NCBI GenBank assembly: GCA_964035575.1
Contig: OZ037853.1
Span: 342,501-406,500 of the forward strand
Origin: Rhynchopus sp. YZ270_cl-10
Lineage: Eukaryota; Euglenozoa; Diplonemea; Diplonemida; Diplonemidae
Reading direction: 5' to 3'
Length of the DNA stretch: 64,000 bases
Shown here: positions 39,087-49,722 of the stretch, one piece after another
Numbering within the stretch: position 1 is the first letter of the stretch
How the letters are laid out: each line of letters starts with the position of its first letter
The notes under the pieces: generated by a model
What the model saw: only the letters and a program-made list of their open reading frames with translations
Database searches by the model: none
Told to the model about the DNA's origin: nothing
Made by a program: the position numbers and the translations under genes

Positions 39087-39943
39087 GGTTGCCGCCTCAA
39101 GAAGGTGGGTCTGCTCTGATTCGTGTTGTAGTGCAGCGTGCGTCTGGTCTATGTGTGGAGGGCAGTCTGCAGTCGTTCGTTCTCGGCCTCCTCTGGACTG
39201 CGTCATGCTGGATGCCGTAGTGTCTGGCAGTGAGCTGCCTGCTTCTCCAGAGCTCGGTCGTCATGGCATCGACCTCCATCAGCACCTTGGTGTGCTCCAT
39301 CTGTGCGGTCTGCTCGGCCTCGCACTCCGAGGGCTGCTGTTCATTCGGGAGGATCTGCACCTGAGGACGGCCTTCTCTGCGATGAGCTGCGTACTCTCCT
39401 TCTACGCACGGTGCATATTCCCTTGAGGATCCTCGGGGGAAATGCTCTAGAGAGCAGCTGAGACTCCGCACCTCCTCCTGGAGACGTGCGTTGGTTGACG
39501 TGCTTTTTGGCAAGTTCTTGTCCGCAAGCCTCGAGCTGGTGGGCCTGGGTGGCTGCTAGCTCAGTGCGCACTGTGTGGACGTCTTGGAGGCGGTCGTGCT
39601 CTTCTTGGTCAGTCTTGAGCAAGCGGGACAAGGAAGCGGTACTTTCTTCAAGTATGTGTCGGTTGCGAGCTGTGCTTCAAAACGGTTGGTTGCCGCCTCA
39701 AGAAGGTGGGGCTGCTCTGATTCGTGTTGTAGTGCAGCGTGCGTCTGGTCTATGTGTGGAGGGCAGTCTGCAGTCGTTCTTTCTCGGCCTCCTCTGGACT
39801 GCGTCATGCTGGATGCCGTAGTGTCTGGCAGTGAGCTGCCTGCTTCTCCAGAGCTCGGTCGTCATGGCATCGACCTCCATCAGCACCTTGGTGTGCTCCA
39901 TCTGTGCGGTCTGCTCGGCCTCGCACTCCGAGGGCTGCTGTTC
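39087..39943 (-). pseudogene. Coiled-coil module B (copies 39087-39342 and 39688-39943) and 5' unit
   Basis: The 256-bp copies read [40 protein letters not shown] and similar heptad-type sequence in shifting minus-strand frames. Module A copy 2 (39368-39678) lies between them. The arrangement A-[HSP70]-B-A-B shows a tandem duplication followed or preceded by the HSP70 insertion. Confidence 0.75.
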
Positions 39944-40215
39944 CTGCAGCTCAGTGCTCATTTCAGAGCGGCTATCCTTCTCGCGGGTGCTGTGCAGGAT
40001 TACGCATAGTGCGTTTTCCTGGTGGCAGACCACGCTGCTGTGCGAGGTGGCCGAGCTGTGTACCACCATCCCAGCCAGATGCTCGCCAAGCATGACACCC
40101 TGCTTCGCAAGGTGGTTGTCCAGATGCTCCAACACCGACAACGGGTCGGAGTCTGCACACATCCTGCATCCAGCGTCACGTCCCACGGGTGAATATTTTC
40201 CCGTACATAGCGACG
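39944..40215 (-). pseudogene. 5' remnant of the coiled-coil gene
   Basis: The minus frame reads DPLSVLEHLDNHLAKQGVML, GEHLAGMVVHSSATSHSSVV and SRSEMSTELQEQQPSECEAE, running straight into module B copy 2. It ends at a T-run of about 22 bases (40216-40238) with no ATG start. Unrecognised; it may be a sensor-type domain of the lost gene. 40240-40590 and 40750-41125 show no gene. Confidence 0.45.
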
Positions 40216-41125
40216 CACATTGTGTGTTTTTTTTTTTTTTTTTTTTTTGAAAGTACAGCAGGCTCTCCGCTAGGATTTCCGATTTTGAAAATATTCTGTT
40301 GATGGTCCACGTTGGTGGGGTACATGCTTGCGCCGCAGGCGCACGGTACGCAACTTTTTTTTTTACCAACGCCCGAATTTGACTTTTTTGGGACGTTTGA
40401 GCACTCACCTCTCCATATCTTCTTCTCCTGAGCTTTTTTGACAGGTAGAACGGGTCTGAACCACTTAGCAGAACTTTTTTTTTTTTCTTTTTTTCCCCAT
40501 TTTCAAAAAGTTCTGTTGACAATCAACAGAACTTTAGTACCTAGCGGAGTGCCTGGTAGTACTAAGTACAGAAGCAAAAACAAAGTACAAAAAAAAAAGT
40601 TTGTAAATTGCGGAAGACGCAAAACAAACTCGCGAACGAAAAATGGGTTTTTTCTGCGAAGTGGTGGTAATGGGGAGAATAAAACATTACGAAAAAATCT
40701 CCACTCTCATTTCGCAAGCTTCATTTCCGTTTTGGTTTTCTCCTCACAGGTCCAGCCCAGGACGGAGAAAAAAAGAGAGGAAAATGGTTTTTTTTCTGAA
40801 TGAAAGTTGTATTGGCGTATTGGTGCGGGGTGGAGAAGATAATCATGTAGAGAAGAGGCTTATTTTGTTATCTTGTTCATGAATAGTCCGGAATGAATAG
40901 CGTACAGATGTGGAAGTGGCAGTGTGTGACACTCCAAAAACCAAGTGTGTAATCGCAACACATCTTGGAAAAGATGTGTGAATATGCCGCTCTTCTGTCC
41001 TCGCACAACGCACCCGCAGTGGCATGAGGGCACCGAGGCAGTGTCAACACCATTCGTGCTCTTCACTCAGACTGCGTTCGTCTTGGAAAAGAGGCAAACA
41101 CAAAGAGCAAGTACGAACAGTGCGC

Positions 41126-44100
41126 TCACTCCTCGACAGGACAAAGAATCCGTCTCGCAAGTTCAGGTTCCACAGCATCAGCATTGCGACAGCCTAATGC
41201 ACGAGGAACTGTTGGAGGGACACCGATCACTCTCTTCAGCCGCAACCCATCAATCGTGCCGTCTTCCCCAGTGCAGATCGTCCACACACGCACAGTCTTG
41301 CCCCCGCAAGGACCGATCACTTCGCGTCCATCAGGGCTCACAGCAACGTTGTGCAAACCACAATGTGGCGTCATCACTGCCACCTTCTCACCAGTGGTCA
41401 TGCTCCACACACCGACAGAGCAGCCAAACCAAGGTTGACAGCTCGACACCACGTGAGTTCCATCAGGTGTCAGTGCCACTTCGGACACCCACCTACCATG
41501 CTCCAAGGTGAAGACCTCCTTCCCGCTGGCAACATCCCACACACGCACAGTCGTGTCAGAAGAGCATGAAACAAGACGAGATCCATCGCGAGTGACGGTC
41601 ACGTCTTCGACACTAGAAGTATGTCCTTTGAACACCATCGTGTCTTCTCCAGTGTGAAGTTTCCACATGTGTACGGCGTTGATTTTACGACATGATGAAA
41701 AGGCATGCACGCCATCAGGACTCACTACCACTCCCCCGGACGGACTGCGAGTAGTTCCTGCATATTCTGACACCTTCTTCCCAGTCAGCATGCTCCACAC
41801 ATGCGTACGGCAAGCGTATTCCGAGCTGTTGAGATTTTGGTAGATATTGGCGGAAGTGCTTTGGTCCTGTGGTAATTTTGAACAGGTCACAACGTGAGAT
41901 GCATCGGGAGATACTGCCAAGAAATGCAGTTCGCCACACTGTTTCAAGAACACCGCAAACTCACTGGAATCTCTGCACAAAGGCTGCACTTTCCCCGTCG
42001 CAACGTCCCACATACACACTCTCATTTCGCCAGCGTCGTCGCAAGAGCAATAAACTACATGAGAGCCATCTGGGGACGCAGCCGCATCATCAGCACGTTG
42101 ATATGTTCCTGCTTCAACTACATGTGTCTGCCTGCCGGTGGATGCGTTCCAGATGGAGTCACTCTTGCGACCGTACGAAATGATAGATCCATCAGGGGCC
42201 ACTGCCACAGACCCGCCTGAGACTCCTTCGAAACCTGGTGTCTCCTTCCCGGTCGTCATGTTCCACACTCGAACAGAACGGTCGGGGGAGCATGAAACCA
42301 CGTGGCATCCATCTGGTGACACTGCCACTGCACGTACAGTAGCAGTATGCCCTTGCAACACCGTCACCTCCTTCCCAGTCGAAATGCTCCAAACGTGCAC
42401 ATTGCCGCTCGCAGACCCAGCAACCACGTGACATCCATCGGGAGTGACTGCCACTGCTGTCAACCTAGCGTCGGTACGGAACACCATCACCTCTGCCCCA
42501 GTGGAGAGGTTCCAAAGATGTGCGCCATCAGAGCACGAAACAACATGGCATCCATCGGGAGTGACTGCCAGTGAATGCCAAATCTTCGCACAGCAAGGCC
42601 ACTGCATCTCCTTCTTCCCCGTCACCAGATCCCAGACCCTCATCTTCTTCCCAGAGAATGTCACTATTTGACTTCCGTCCTTCGTAATAACCATGCTGCA
42701 AATGTCAGGCGACTTTATTGCCGGCACTTCCAGCCCCGTCGAGAGATCCCACACACGGATGCCGTCTTCAGCAGAAGTTGAAACAACTTTAAAACTGTCG
42801 GGAGTGACTGCCACTTCTTTCACCCCAGCGACGTGGCCTTCCAAGACGAACACTGCCTCCCCAGTGTACATATCCCACACACGCACAGTCTTGTCATCGG
42901 AACACGAAACCACGCGGGTTCCGTCCGGTGTTACTGCCACTCCATTGACGTGCTTCGAATGTCCTTGCAAGACCATCACTTCTTCACCAGAAGACATGCT
43001 CCACACATATACACTGTCGTCTTCGCCACCTGTTACCATTTGACTGCCATCAGGAGTCAATGCCACAGCACGGGCCCAATGCTGCAGTACAGGAAGTGAT
43101 GTGCCAAGGGAGCAGTCAGGCAGCATCGTGCCACCCATGTCGCAGGTGTGGAACTCAGTGTGCTCCAGCCAGCAGTTCGAGAAGGAAGCGCCCGTCAGCA
43201 CCGTCTCCACAAACAGAGACCCGCGCAGGTCGCAGTTCGACATACGGATCCCGCTTAGGTCCTCCCCACTCACAGGGATACGTGCACGTGCCAGCAGTGC
43301 TGCTGCATTCGACCCTGCTGTCACAGCACCCTCCCCACCAACACCTGCATCTCCACCTGGAACTACGCCTCCGCCTGCACTGCCGCGTGTCGCCTTCACA
43401 GCCGCAAGCAGCTCTGTGCAGGCACGTTCGTACAGCACACTGTCTCCACACACCAGCGCCGCAAAGAACCCAAGCACACGCTGCGAGTCCTTGCTGAAGC
43501 TCCGCTGCACCAGCGTCCCCAGTGTCCCTGCTGGATCACGTGCAAGCCGCCGTGCTGCAAGGTGCTCCCCAAGCGACTTGTGCCGGAACGTGAACGCACT
43601 CCGCTCCTCCCCAAAGTCCTCAATCCGGAACGGCAGGCAGCGGAAGCACGCATCCCGCACAGCCTCACACACACCGTGCTGCAAATCAAGAACCTCCGAC
43701 GCCACGCCCACAGTCCCCTGCCACTCGTTTGTCTCCAACATCCTGCATGCAACAAGCTCCCCTGCACGCACCACATCCTCCAAAGACACATCCGAAACAG
43801 CATCAGCAACACCACCAGACGCCATCTCCTTCTTCGTCCACGTCTCCAGGTAGGTCTCGTAGATCACCTCCTCAGAAGCCTTCCCGCCGCACTGCGCGTG
43901 GCACGCCATGTGCAGCACAAACGGGTTCCGCAGCTGCACAAGTCCCTCAACGTCCTCCTCACGCACGAAGACTGTACGCTCTTCCTTGTGGGCTGACTTC
44001 TCCTTCTCCTCTTTGTGTTCCTTCTCCCAGGCTGTGTTTGCACGCTTGATGTACGTTCTCGCATCCACCTCTGTGAACGGCTGCATGTACAGAGCACGCA

Positions 44101-46426
44101 CACCAGCCCCACACACACCAGACGGAGACGTGTCCACACCCTTCAGGTACTCACCACGCACAGTCACAACAACGCTGCAGTGTGCCTCCACCCACGGGTG
44201 CCGGCGCAGAAGGCCACCTTCAGCCACCACAGCACCCACATCCTCCTGCGTCAGCCCCACCTCGTCCAGCGAGTCCAGCACCAGCACCACCTCGTACGTC
44301 TCCGCAAGGAACGCACGGTCCGCCTCCCGCAGCGCAAACGACTCCAGCACAAACCTGTCCAGCCCTCCCTTCTCAAGCAGGTGCTGCTTCACAGTCGGCA
44401 GTGCCACAAACACAGGGAAGTACGGCTTCACATCCGCATCCGCATCCGCAGTCACATCACTCACCACGCTGGTTCTGTTCCTGTTCGTGTCTTCATTCTT
44501 GGTGCTTTCGCTCTTCCTCGCAGACGTTGCAAGGTCGCTCAGAATTGCAATCGAAGCAGACGTCTTCCCGCTCCCTCCTTCTCCGATCACACACAGCACA
44601 CCACACGTCCCTTGTCTCTCTTCTCTCGCCTCCACATCAGGCTTGCGCTCTGTGCCCGCTGCTGCCTGTGTGCACACGGAAGACATCTGCTTCCCACCTC
44701 CACCTCCACCTCCACGTGCACGAAGCCACCTCCGCACCTCCTCCATCAGCGGACGTGTCTCCGACTCATCCACACGTGTGTCGTCCCCCACACGCCCCTC
44801 CACGTACTGCGCAAGGTAGTCCTCGAAGAACGCGACTGTGTGTCCCATCACCTCCTGCAGCGCACCCACCTGCTCAGCCGCACTCGTCTCCCCCACACCC
44901 TTCCCCACACCAGAACACACCTCCTGCATCACAATCACGTCAAAGCGCAGCCCCATCATCCGCAGCAGCGTCGGCGAAAGCTTCCACTGCACCCGGTACT
45001 CGATGTTCGCTGTGTACAGCAGCTCGTCCTCCGAAGCATACACAGACGAGAACTTCACGTCTGCAGCACCCTCCTTCGCCACCACCACAAAGAACGTGCC
45101 CCCCTTCCCGTACATGAAGCTCCGAGCCACATCCCGCTTCAGTGTTGTCGACGTGAAGCAGTTCCACACAATGTGCGTATTCAGCGCGTACTTCGCAGAC
45201 ACGTTCACATTGATCCCGCGGAACACAGTCCGCAGCTGCTTCCGCCTGCTCCCCATCAGCCGGTCAAGACCACGGATCAGCGGCGCAAAGGTCGCAATCA
45301 CGTGCAGCTGCGGGGGTGCGGGCGACAGCTCAAACACGTTCGGTGCTGTCTTCTCAGGTGTCCCCTTCCACTCCTTCACTGCAGCCAGCTGCCCCACAGC
45401 ACGCATCGCAGTGTTCATCGTCATGTACAGCGCAAGCGACTGTGATTTCACATCAACAGCACTCCCGTGGTTGTCCAGCACAGCCCGCTCTGTCAGTCTG
45501 ATGTACCGCAGCTTCCCGTCAGGCCCTTTCGCAATCTGCGGTGTCCCGTCCTTTTCGTCGCACACAACATCCCCGCCGCTGTCCAGCACATACTCCACGC
45601 AGTCAGACGTGAACAGGAACCCCGACAGCAGCAGCTCAAACGGGTCACGTGCCGCCATCCAGTCCTCCACCTCCACGTGCCCACCACGTGTCCCCGCAGC
45701 CTCCCTCCGTCCTCTCATGTCCTCCAGCAGACGCTTGCACACCACACGGAACCCCGCCTCCATGTGCCGCACGTGTTCGTCTGTGTAGCCCAACGGCGGA
45801 TCCACCTTTGGCAGACCACGCAGCCAGCACAGCAGGTCTTCACCTCCACTGCTGTTCTTGTTCTTGTCGTTATTGTTGTTATCGTCTGTTTTCCGCAGCC
45901 ACTCCACCTTCCGTCCGTCTGTGTGCCGCAGTGTACCCGTGTCCCCGTCAAGATCGTCCTCTCCCAGGTGCCTGTCTCCAGTCGAGGTGTTCGTGTCATT
46001 CGCCATGTCCATGTGAGGGTCAGTCAGAGGTGCTGTCGTTGCATCTCCACTGCTCCGTTCCACTGCCACACCTGTTGTTCTTGATGTTGCTGTGGCGACA
46101 CCGTGAGTGAGGTACACCTGCACAGCATCCTCCACCTCCACAAGGATCTGTGCTGCATGCGCCCCCAGCTCCGCCTCAAGTCGCCCCCGCACATCCGCGT
46201 CCCTGTGCTGCAGTGCGTACCACAGCGGCACCTTCCCGTCCCTGTCACGCACGTTCCCTGCCCCGTTCTCCACAAGAAACCGCACTGCCTCCACGTCCCC
46301 CGCAAGCACGGCACTGTGCAGCATTGTCCTCCCGTCCACGCTGTCCACTGCGTCCACGGGCCTCTCCTTCCCAGTAATTCCCTTTGCAAACTCGTCCTTT
46401 TCAGGCTTCGACGCTCCGGATCCCAT
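41126..46426 (-). CDS. NLR-like receptor: ankyrin-ART-NACHT-pentapeptide-WD40 (14 repeats)
   Basis: 1,766 aa, complete. It begins MGSGASKP, an N-myristoylation-type start. Ankyrin-like repeats lie at about 25-110 (GRTMLHSAVLAGDVEAVRFL). An ADP-ribosyltransferase-like domain at about 280-490 has R (TVFRGINV, about 402), S-T (CFTSTTLKRD) and ExE (ASEDELLY, about 466), the R-S-E type. The NACHT NTPase has Walker A GEGGSGKTSA (about 615) and Walker B VVLVLDSLDEVG (about 714). A pentapeptide-like stretch (DLSGIRMSNCDLRGSLF) is followed by 14 WD40 repeats at about 1115-1735 (VTPDGTRVVSCSDDKTVRVW), enough for two seven-bladed propellers. By family logic the WD40s sense, NACHT oligomerises and the ART modifies targets or itself. 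It appears intact; a partial paralogue lies at 37745. Acceptor TTTTGTTTCAG lies 4 nt before the ATG. Confidence 0.93.
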   Translation of the reverse strand: MGSGASKPEKDEFAKGITGKERPVDAVDSVDGRTMLHSAVLAGDVEAVRFLVENGAGNVRDRDGKVPLWYALQHRDADVRGRLEAELGAHAAQILVEVEDAVQVYLTHGVATATSRTTGVAVERSSGDATTAPLTDPHMDMANDTNTSTGDRHLGEDDLDGDTGTLRHTDGRKVEWLRKTDDNNNNDKNKNSSGGEDLLCWLRGLPKVDPPLGYTDEHVRHMEAGFRVVCKRLLEDMRGRREAAGTRGGHVEVEDWMAARDPFELLLSGFLFTSDCVEYVLDSGGDVVCDEKDGTPQIAKGPDGKLRYIRLTERAVLDNHGSAVDVKSQSLALYMTMNTAMRAVGQLAAVKEWKGTPEKTAPNVFELSPAPPQLHVIATFAPLIRGLDRLMGSRRKQLRTVFRGINVNVSAKYALNTHIVWNCFTSTTLKRDVARSFMYGKGGTFFVVVAKEGAADVKFSSVYASEDELLYTANIEYRVQWKLSPTLLRMMGLRFDVIVMQEVCSGVGKGVGETSAAEQVGALQEVMGHTVAFFEDYLAQYVEGRVGDDTRVDESETRPLMEEVRRWLRARGGGGGGGKQMSSVCTQAAAGTERKPDVEAREERQGTCGVLCVIGEGGSGKTSASIAILSDLATSARKSESTKNEDTNRNRTSVVSDVTADADADVKPYFPVFVALPTVKQHLLEKGGLDRFVLESFALREADRAFLAETYEVVLVLDSLDEVGLTQEDVGAVVAEGGLLRRHPWVEAHCSVVVTVRGEYLKGVDTSPSGVCGAGVRALYMQPFTEVDARTYIKRANTAWEKEHKEEKEKSAHKEERTVFVREEDVEGLVQLRNPFVLHMACHAQCGGKASEEVIYETYLETWTKKEMASGGVADAVSDVSLEDVVRAGELVACRMLETNEWQGTVGVASEVLDLQHGVCEAVRDACFRCLPFRIEDFGEERSAFTFRHKSLGEHLAARRLARDPAGTLGTLVQRSFSKDSQRVLGFFAALVCGDSVLYERACTELLAAVKATRGSAGGGVVPGGDAGVGGEGAVTAGSNAAALLARARIPVSGEDLSGIRMSNCDLRGSLFVETVLTGASFSNCWLEHTEFHTCDMGGTMLPDCSLGTSLPVLQHWARAVALTPDGSQMVTGGEDDSVYVWSMSSGEEVMVLQGHSKHVNGVAVTPDGTRVVSCSDDKTVRVWDMYTGEAVFVLEGHVAGVKEVAVTPDSFKVVSTSAEDGIRVWDLSTGLEVPAIKSPDICSMVITKDGSQIVTFSGKKMRVWDLVTGKKEMQWPCCAKIWHSLAVTPDGCHVVSCSDGAHLWNLSTGAEVMVFRTDARLTAVAVTPDGCHVVAGSASGNVHVWSISTGKEVTVLQGHTATVRAVAVSPDGCHVVSCSPDRSVRVWNMTTGKETPGFEGVSGGSVAVAPDGSIISYGRKSDSIWNASTGRQTHVVEAGTYQRADDAAASPDGSHVVYCSCDDAGEMRVCMWDVATGKVQPLCRDSSEFAVFLKQCGELHFLAVSPDASHVVTCSKLPQDQSTSANIYQNLNSSEYACRTHVWSMLTGKKVSEYAGTTRSPSGGVVVSPDGVHAFSSCRKINAVHMWKLHTGEDTMVFKGHTSSVEDVTVTRDGSRLVSCSSDTTVRVWDVASGKEVFTLEHGRWVSEVALTPDGTHVVSSCQPWFGCSVGVWSMTTGEKVAVMTPHCGLHNVAVSPDGREVIGPCGGKTVRVWTICTGEDGTIDGLRLKRVIGVPPTVPRALGCRNADAVEPELARRILCPVEE

Positions 46427-46445
46427 CTTCCTGAAACAAAATGTG
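46427..46445 (-). promoter_or_regulatory. Splice acceptor 4 nt before the NACHT gene start
   Basis: The minus strand reads cattttgtttcag then gaag then ATG. The pyrimidine-rich tract with CAG is a textbook acceptor and would leave a 4-nt leader after addition of the spliced leader. It supports the chosen ATG. Confidence 0.65.
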
Positions 46446-46717
46446 TGTTGTGTTTATTCACAGGTTGGTGTGTTGTCCCTGTTTGTGTGTTGTGTGAAGA
46501 AGAAGGAGAAGAATGCTTCAGGAAACCCACTTCTGAGGGAATCCCCATGTATTGTGCAGCCAAAAAATGCAACTTTACCGAAGCCGCAAAAATTTTCAAC
46601 TTGACCCCACCACAGGCTGGGAAAGCTCCGGAAATGCATCAGCTCACACACCTCTGCTGGGTGACAGGGGAGGTGAGCAATAGAGTGTGGTAATGGAGAA
46701 GAGGGCGGGGACCCGGG

Positions 46718-47126
46718 GGGGGAGGAAAACCAGCATATGCCATTACTTTGCTTGCACAACACAATGAAAAGAAACCAAGAAAACTATCAGATAGTCGTCA
46801 CGACGCCCTCCAGGATGAGAAGGAGGGACTAAAACACCTGCCCATACCCATTTCCTTCGTTGAGAGTATCGTAAGAATAAGCTGAGACAGAAAAATAACT
46901 CAAATTTCATATTTCCGCTTGTCCCAGTTTTGTTCAGAATAATTGGGGCGATTTTCCCGTACTACCAGCCACGTTGTCGCAAGACACCCCTGCCCGCCCG
47001 CAGCCGCTGCAGCAGCGTTTCCAGCTCTGTTGCCTGCAGTGCTTTGCGGGAGGAGTGGCCTGTGAGGGTGTGCGTCGTGCAGCTTCGAGGTCGCAGTGCG
47101 CAGCTGGCGGCGTCACTCTGCGTGTC
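46718..47126. repeat. Shared 3'-flank block of UBL-LRR 7
   Basis: Second copy of the block at 34003-34260, with about 180 bp inserted after ccattactttgcttgcacaa. 46446-46717 is the NACHT 5' flank and holds no gene. Confidence 0.85.
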
Positions 47127-47933
47127 TCAGTCGCTTGCGGGATTCCTCAAGTGGATCGTCTCTGCTAGGTTCGGACGGGTTTCAACCACTAAATTCCACA
47201 TCCCTTGTTTCCTCACTGTGCTCGACACAACATCGCTGCAGCCGGTGAGGTAGATGCTCTCCAACGAAGGGCAATCATCAAGAAAGCGGAAGGTGTCAAT
47301 CTTTGTGACACTGCGTAGTGGTGATAAGTCTAGTGTGCGCAAAGAACTGCATCCATCAAGAAAGCTGAACCCAACTCGTGTAACTCTGCTGAGTGGTGTC
47401 AGGTCCAGATTGCACAAAGCACTGCATCCATCAAGGAAGCTGTACCCAATTTCTGTAACGTGGATCAACCCAGACAGGTCGATGCTTGTCAATGAAATGC
47501 AGGAAGCAAGAAAGTCTTCCCCAATGTGAGTCACAACAGACTCAGCACTCAGATCAAGACTCGTCAACGATGCATCCATTAAGAACCTATCAGGAATCAC
47601 CGTCGCAACCTCCGCCTGCAGAAGCAAACACGCAACCTCAGGATCCTGCACAGTCTTCAGCCTCTCAGCCGTGATGTCAGTCTCACCCAACGCAAGAAGT
47701 GCTGCTCTGGCCTCGTATTTCGTCGTCGTCGACAGGACTATCGTGTCTCCAGCACTCAGCTGCGTCATGTCGTATCCTTCGTCCATCGCCACCCCACCGA
47801 AACTCATCACAAAGCCGTCTTCAGGCAACCCCACTGCAGACGCCACCTTCCGACGCATCACCGCAGGTGTGTCATCCTCACCCAGCTCCACCGTATCCTT
47901 CACTCCGTTCAACCCTTCGATAGTCAAATCCAT
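47127..47933 (-). CDS. UBL-LRR protein 7
   Basis: 268 aa from MDLTI at 47933. UBL domain at 1-70 (MDLTIEGLNGVKDTVELGED), linker (LALGETDITAERLKTVQDPE), about five LRRs (FLASCISLTSIDLSGLIHVT, EIGYSFLDGCSALCNLDLTP, VGFSFLDGCSSLRTLDLSPL) and a tail of the ENHLRNPASD type shared with gene 2 (TRPNLAETIHLRNPASD). It looks intact and lies between the NACHT gene and the hexosaminidase on the same strand, with its ancestral upstream block preserved at 48093-48440. Confidence 0.9.
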   Translation of the reverse strand: MDLTIEGLNGVKDTVELGEDDTPAVMRRKVASAVGLPEDGFVMSFGGVAMDEGYDMTQLSAGDTIVLSTTTKYEARAALLALGETDITAERLKTVQDPEVACLLLQAEVATVIPDRFLMDASLTSLDLSAESVVTHIGEDFLASCISLTSIDLSGLIHVTEIGYSFLDGCSALCNLDLTPLSRVTRVGFSFLDGCSSLRTLDLSPLRSVTKIDTFRFLDDCPSLESIYLTGCSDVVSSTVRKQGMWNLVVETRPNLAETIHLRNPASD

Positions 47934-48092
47934 ATTTACTGCTGTGTCACCAAAGCCTTTTCCCTGTTGCATTGGTGTGATGAGGTGGAGAAGGTGTGTG
48001 GGGAAGGAACAAGAAGAAGGCAAACCTGCTGCCACCAAGACAACAGAGGGACGCCTACACGGGTGTGCTAACGTATAAGCACACACACACAC

Positions 48093-48440
48093 AGAAGAAC
48101 ATGCGGACCCCTCGCCATCCAAGAACGCCTGCGTACACAAGCCTGTACGATAGCCCGCCACGATTGGAACTGAAACACTGTTAGGCTTGTGAGTACACCG
48201 CAGCTGTATGCAGGACTACCACTCGCCTGCATGCGATGTGCAGAGTGGGGAAGTGGGAAGAAGGGGAAAAGGGGTTGGGGATGTTCAATGTTCATGAGGT
48301 TTAAAAGAAACGTTGTTGGACATCAGCAGGCATTGCTTTGCCAGGCTTGCAGGAGAACAAAGAAAAGCTGCCAACATGAATCCTCCCCACGTACGCATGC
48401 ACAGATTTACCACAAACCAGAAAAAGGGGTTCACACAACA
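48093..48440. repeat. Upstream block of UBL-LRR genes (copy 3)
   Basis: Matches 23254-23600 and, for its first 223 bp, 19743-19965. 48441-49718 then holds AAAAT runs (49021), several poly-T tracts (49406-49550) and four imperfect repeats of cacctccactactcttttccca at 49628-49722 next to the hexosaminidase stop. No gene is supported there. Confidence 0.85.
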
Positions 48441-49627
48441 CTAAACCTTGCACGATGAATGTTGCCTCTCGTGCACACACACATCATCACTGTCGTCATC
48501 ACTGGAACAATCTGGGTTTGAAGATACGCTGGCTTTTCGTCATAAAGACAGTTGTTCGAAATTGATGTTGTCACCCCCTTTTTCTTTGTTATTGCATTAA
48601 GGGATGGGTTGTTTGCCTCTTAAGCACATGCATAGTAAAGTAAGTTGCCCTGCGTCCATCTGAGGACACACGCTTGGCATCTGGGGAATCGTTTCCATAC
48701 TGGGGGGGAGTGCGCTTTGTAGTCCGTGAACCAATGCAAGGCATTCTGGCACAGCTGTGCGTCAGGACGTCCGAGGTTCATAGGTGCCGGGCGGGCGGGA
48801 CACACACAGTTCGTAACGTAAGTGGTGAAACGCGTACCTCGACCTGTTTTGGTGAGGAGCTGGCTCTGCAAGCGCCGGTTCGTCCCCAGAACCGCAAAAG
48901 GTGTGTTCAAAATGCTTCTTATTTCCTCTTGGTAACAACCTCAGGTAACAAAAAAAAATCATTCATTTGAAAAAACTGGGCGATAACGTTGCAACTGGAC
49001 ACTACATCGTGAACGTGGCCAAAATAAAATAAAATAAAAAGTGCACTTGGTTGTATGACCCTAAATGGCACGTGGGGATACACCTGAGAAGAGAGGTGCG
49101 TCTGGGAGATAAACTGTGCAGTGTGCCAGTTTGCTAGGTGGGGGTGGGGGTGGAGAAAGGGAGGCGGTGGAGGGAGAAGATGGTAGCGCAAACGTCCTAC
49201 CCTTGGAAGGCGAACGTCTAGGCGACACACATAGGCAAAGTGGCCTGGGGGCTGCGTGGTATTATTTTTTTCTTTTTGCAAAAATCCTCACACGATACAA
49301 GTTTTCATTAAGTCACACATAAGACACCACATAAAAGATGGGAAATCAATTCAGTTAAAATCGATTTTTTCAGATGTATTATTTCCTCTGAAGCGTTGCT
49401 GCTTTATTTTTTCTTTTTTTTTTTTTGTAATTTCGACAATTTTTTTCTTCTTTTTTTTTGATAAATTGTTGGGAGTGTAGTTGCCTCGGTAGTGTTGCCA
49501 CAGTGGTGCACATCTCCACTGTTTTTTTTTTTTTTTTTTTTTTTTTTTCTTTTTCGAAAAATTTCACGGGGCGACACATCATTTTCGTAGATCGCGCAAA
49601 ATTCGCCTCATGGATACACTCCCCCAC

Positions 49628-49722
49628 ACCTCCACTACTCTTTTCCCACACCTCCACTACTCTTTTCCCACAGCTCCACTACTCTTTTCCCACAGCTCCA
49701 CTACTCTTTTCCCACACCTCAC
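49628..49722. repeat. Minisatellite of about 21 bp in the hexosaminidase 3' flank
   Basis: Four to five copies of cctccactactcttttccca with c/a g/c variants end right at the stop codon at 49719, so the last unit touches the coding end. Confidence 0.85.
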
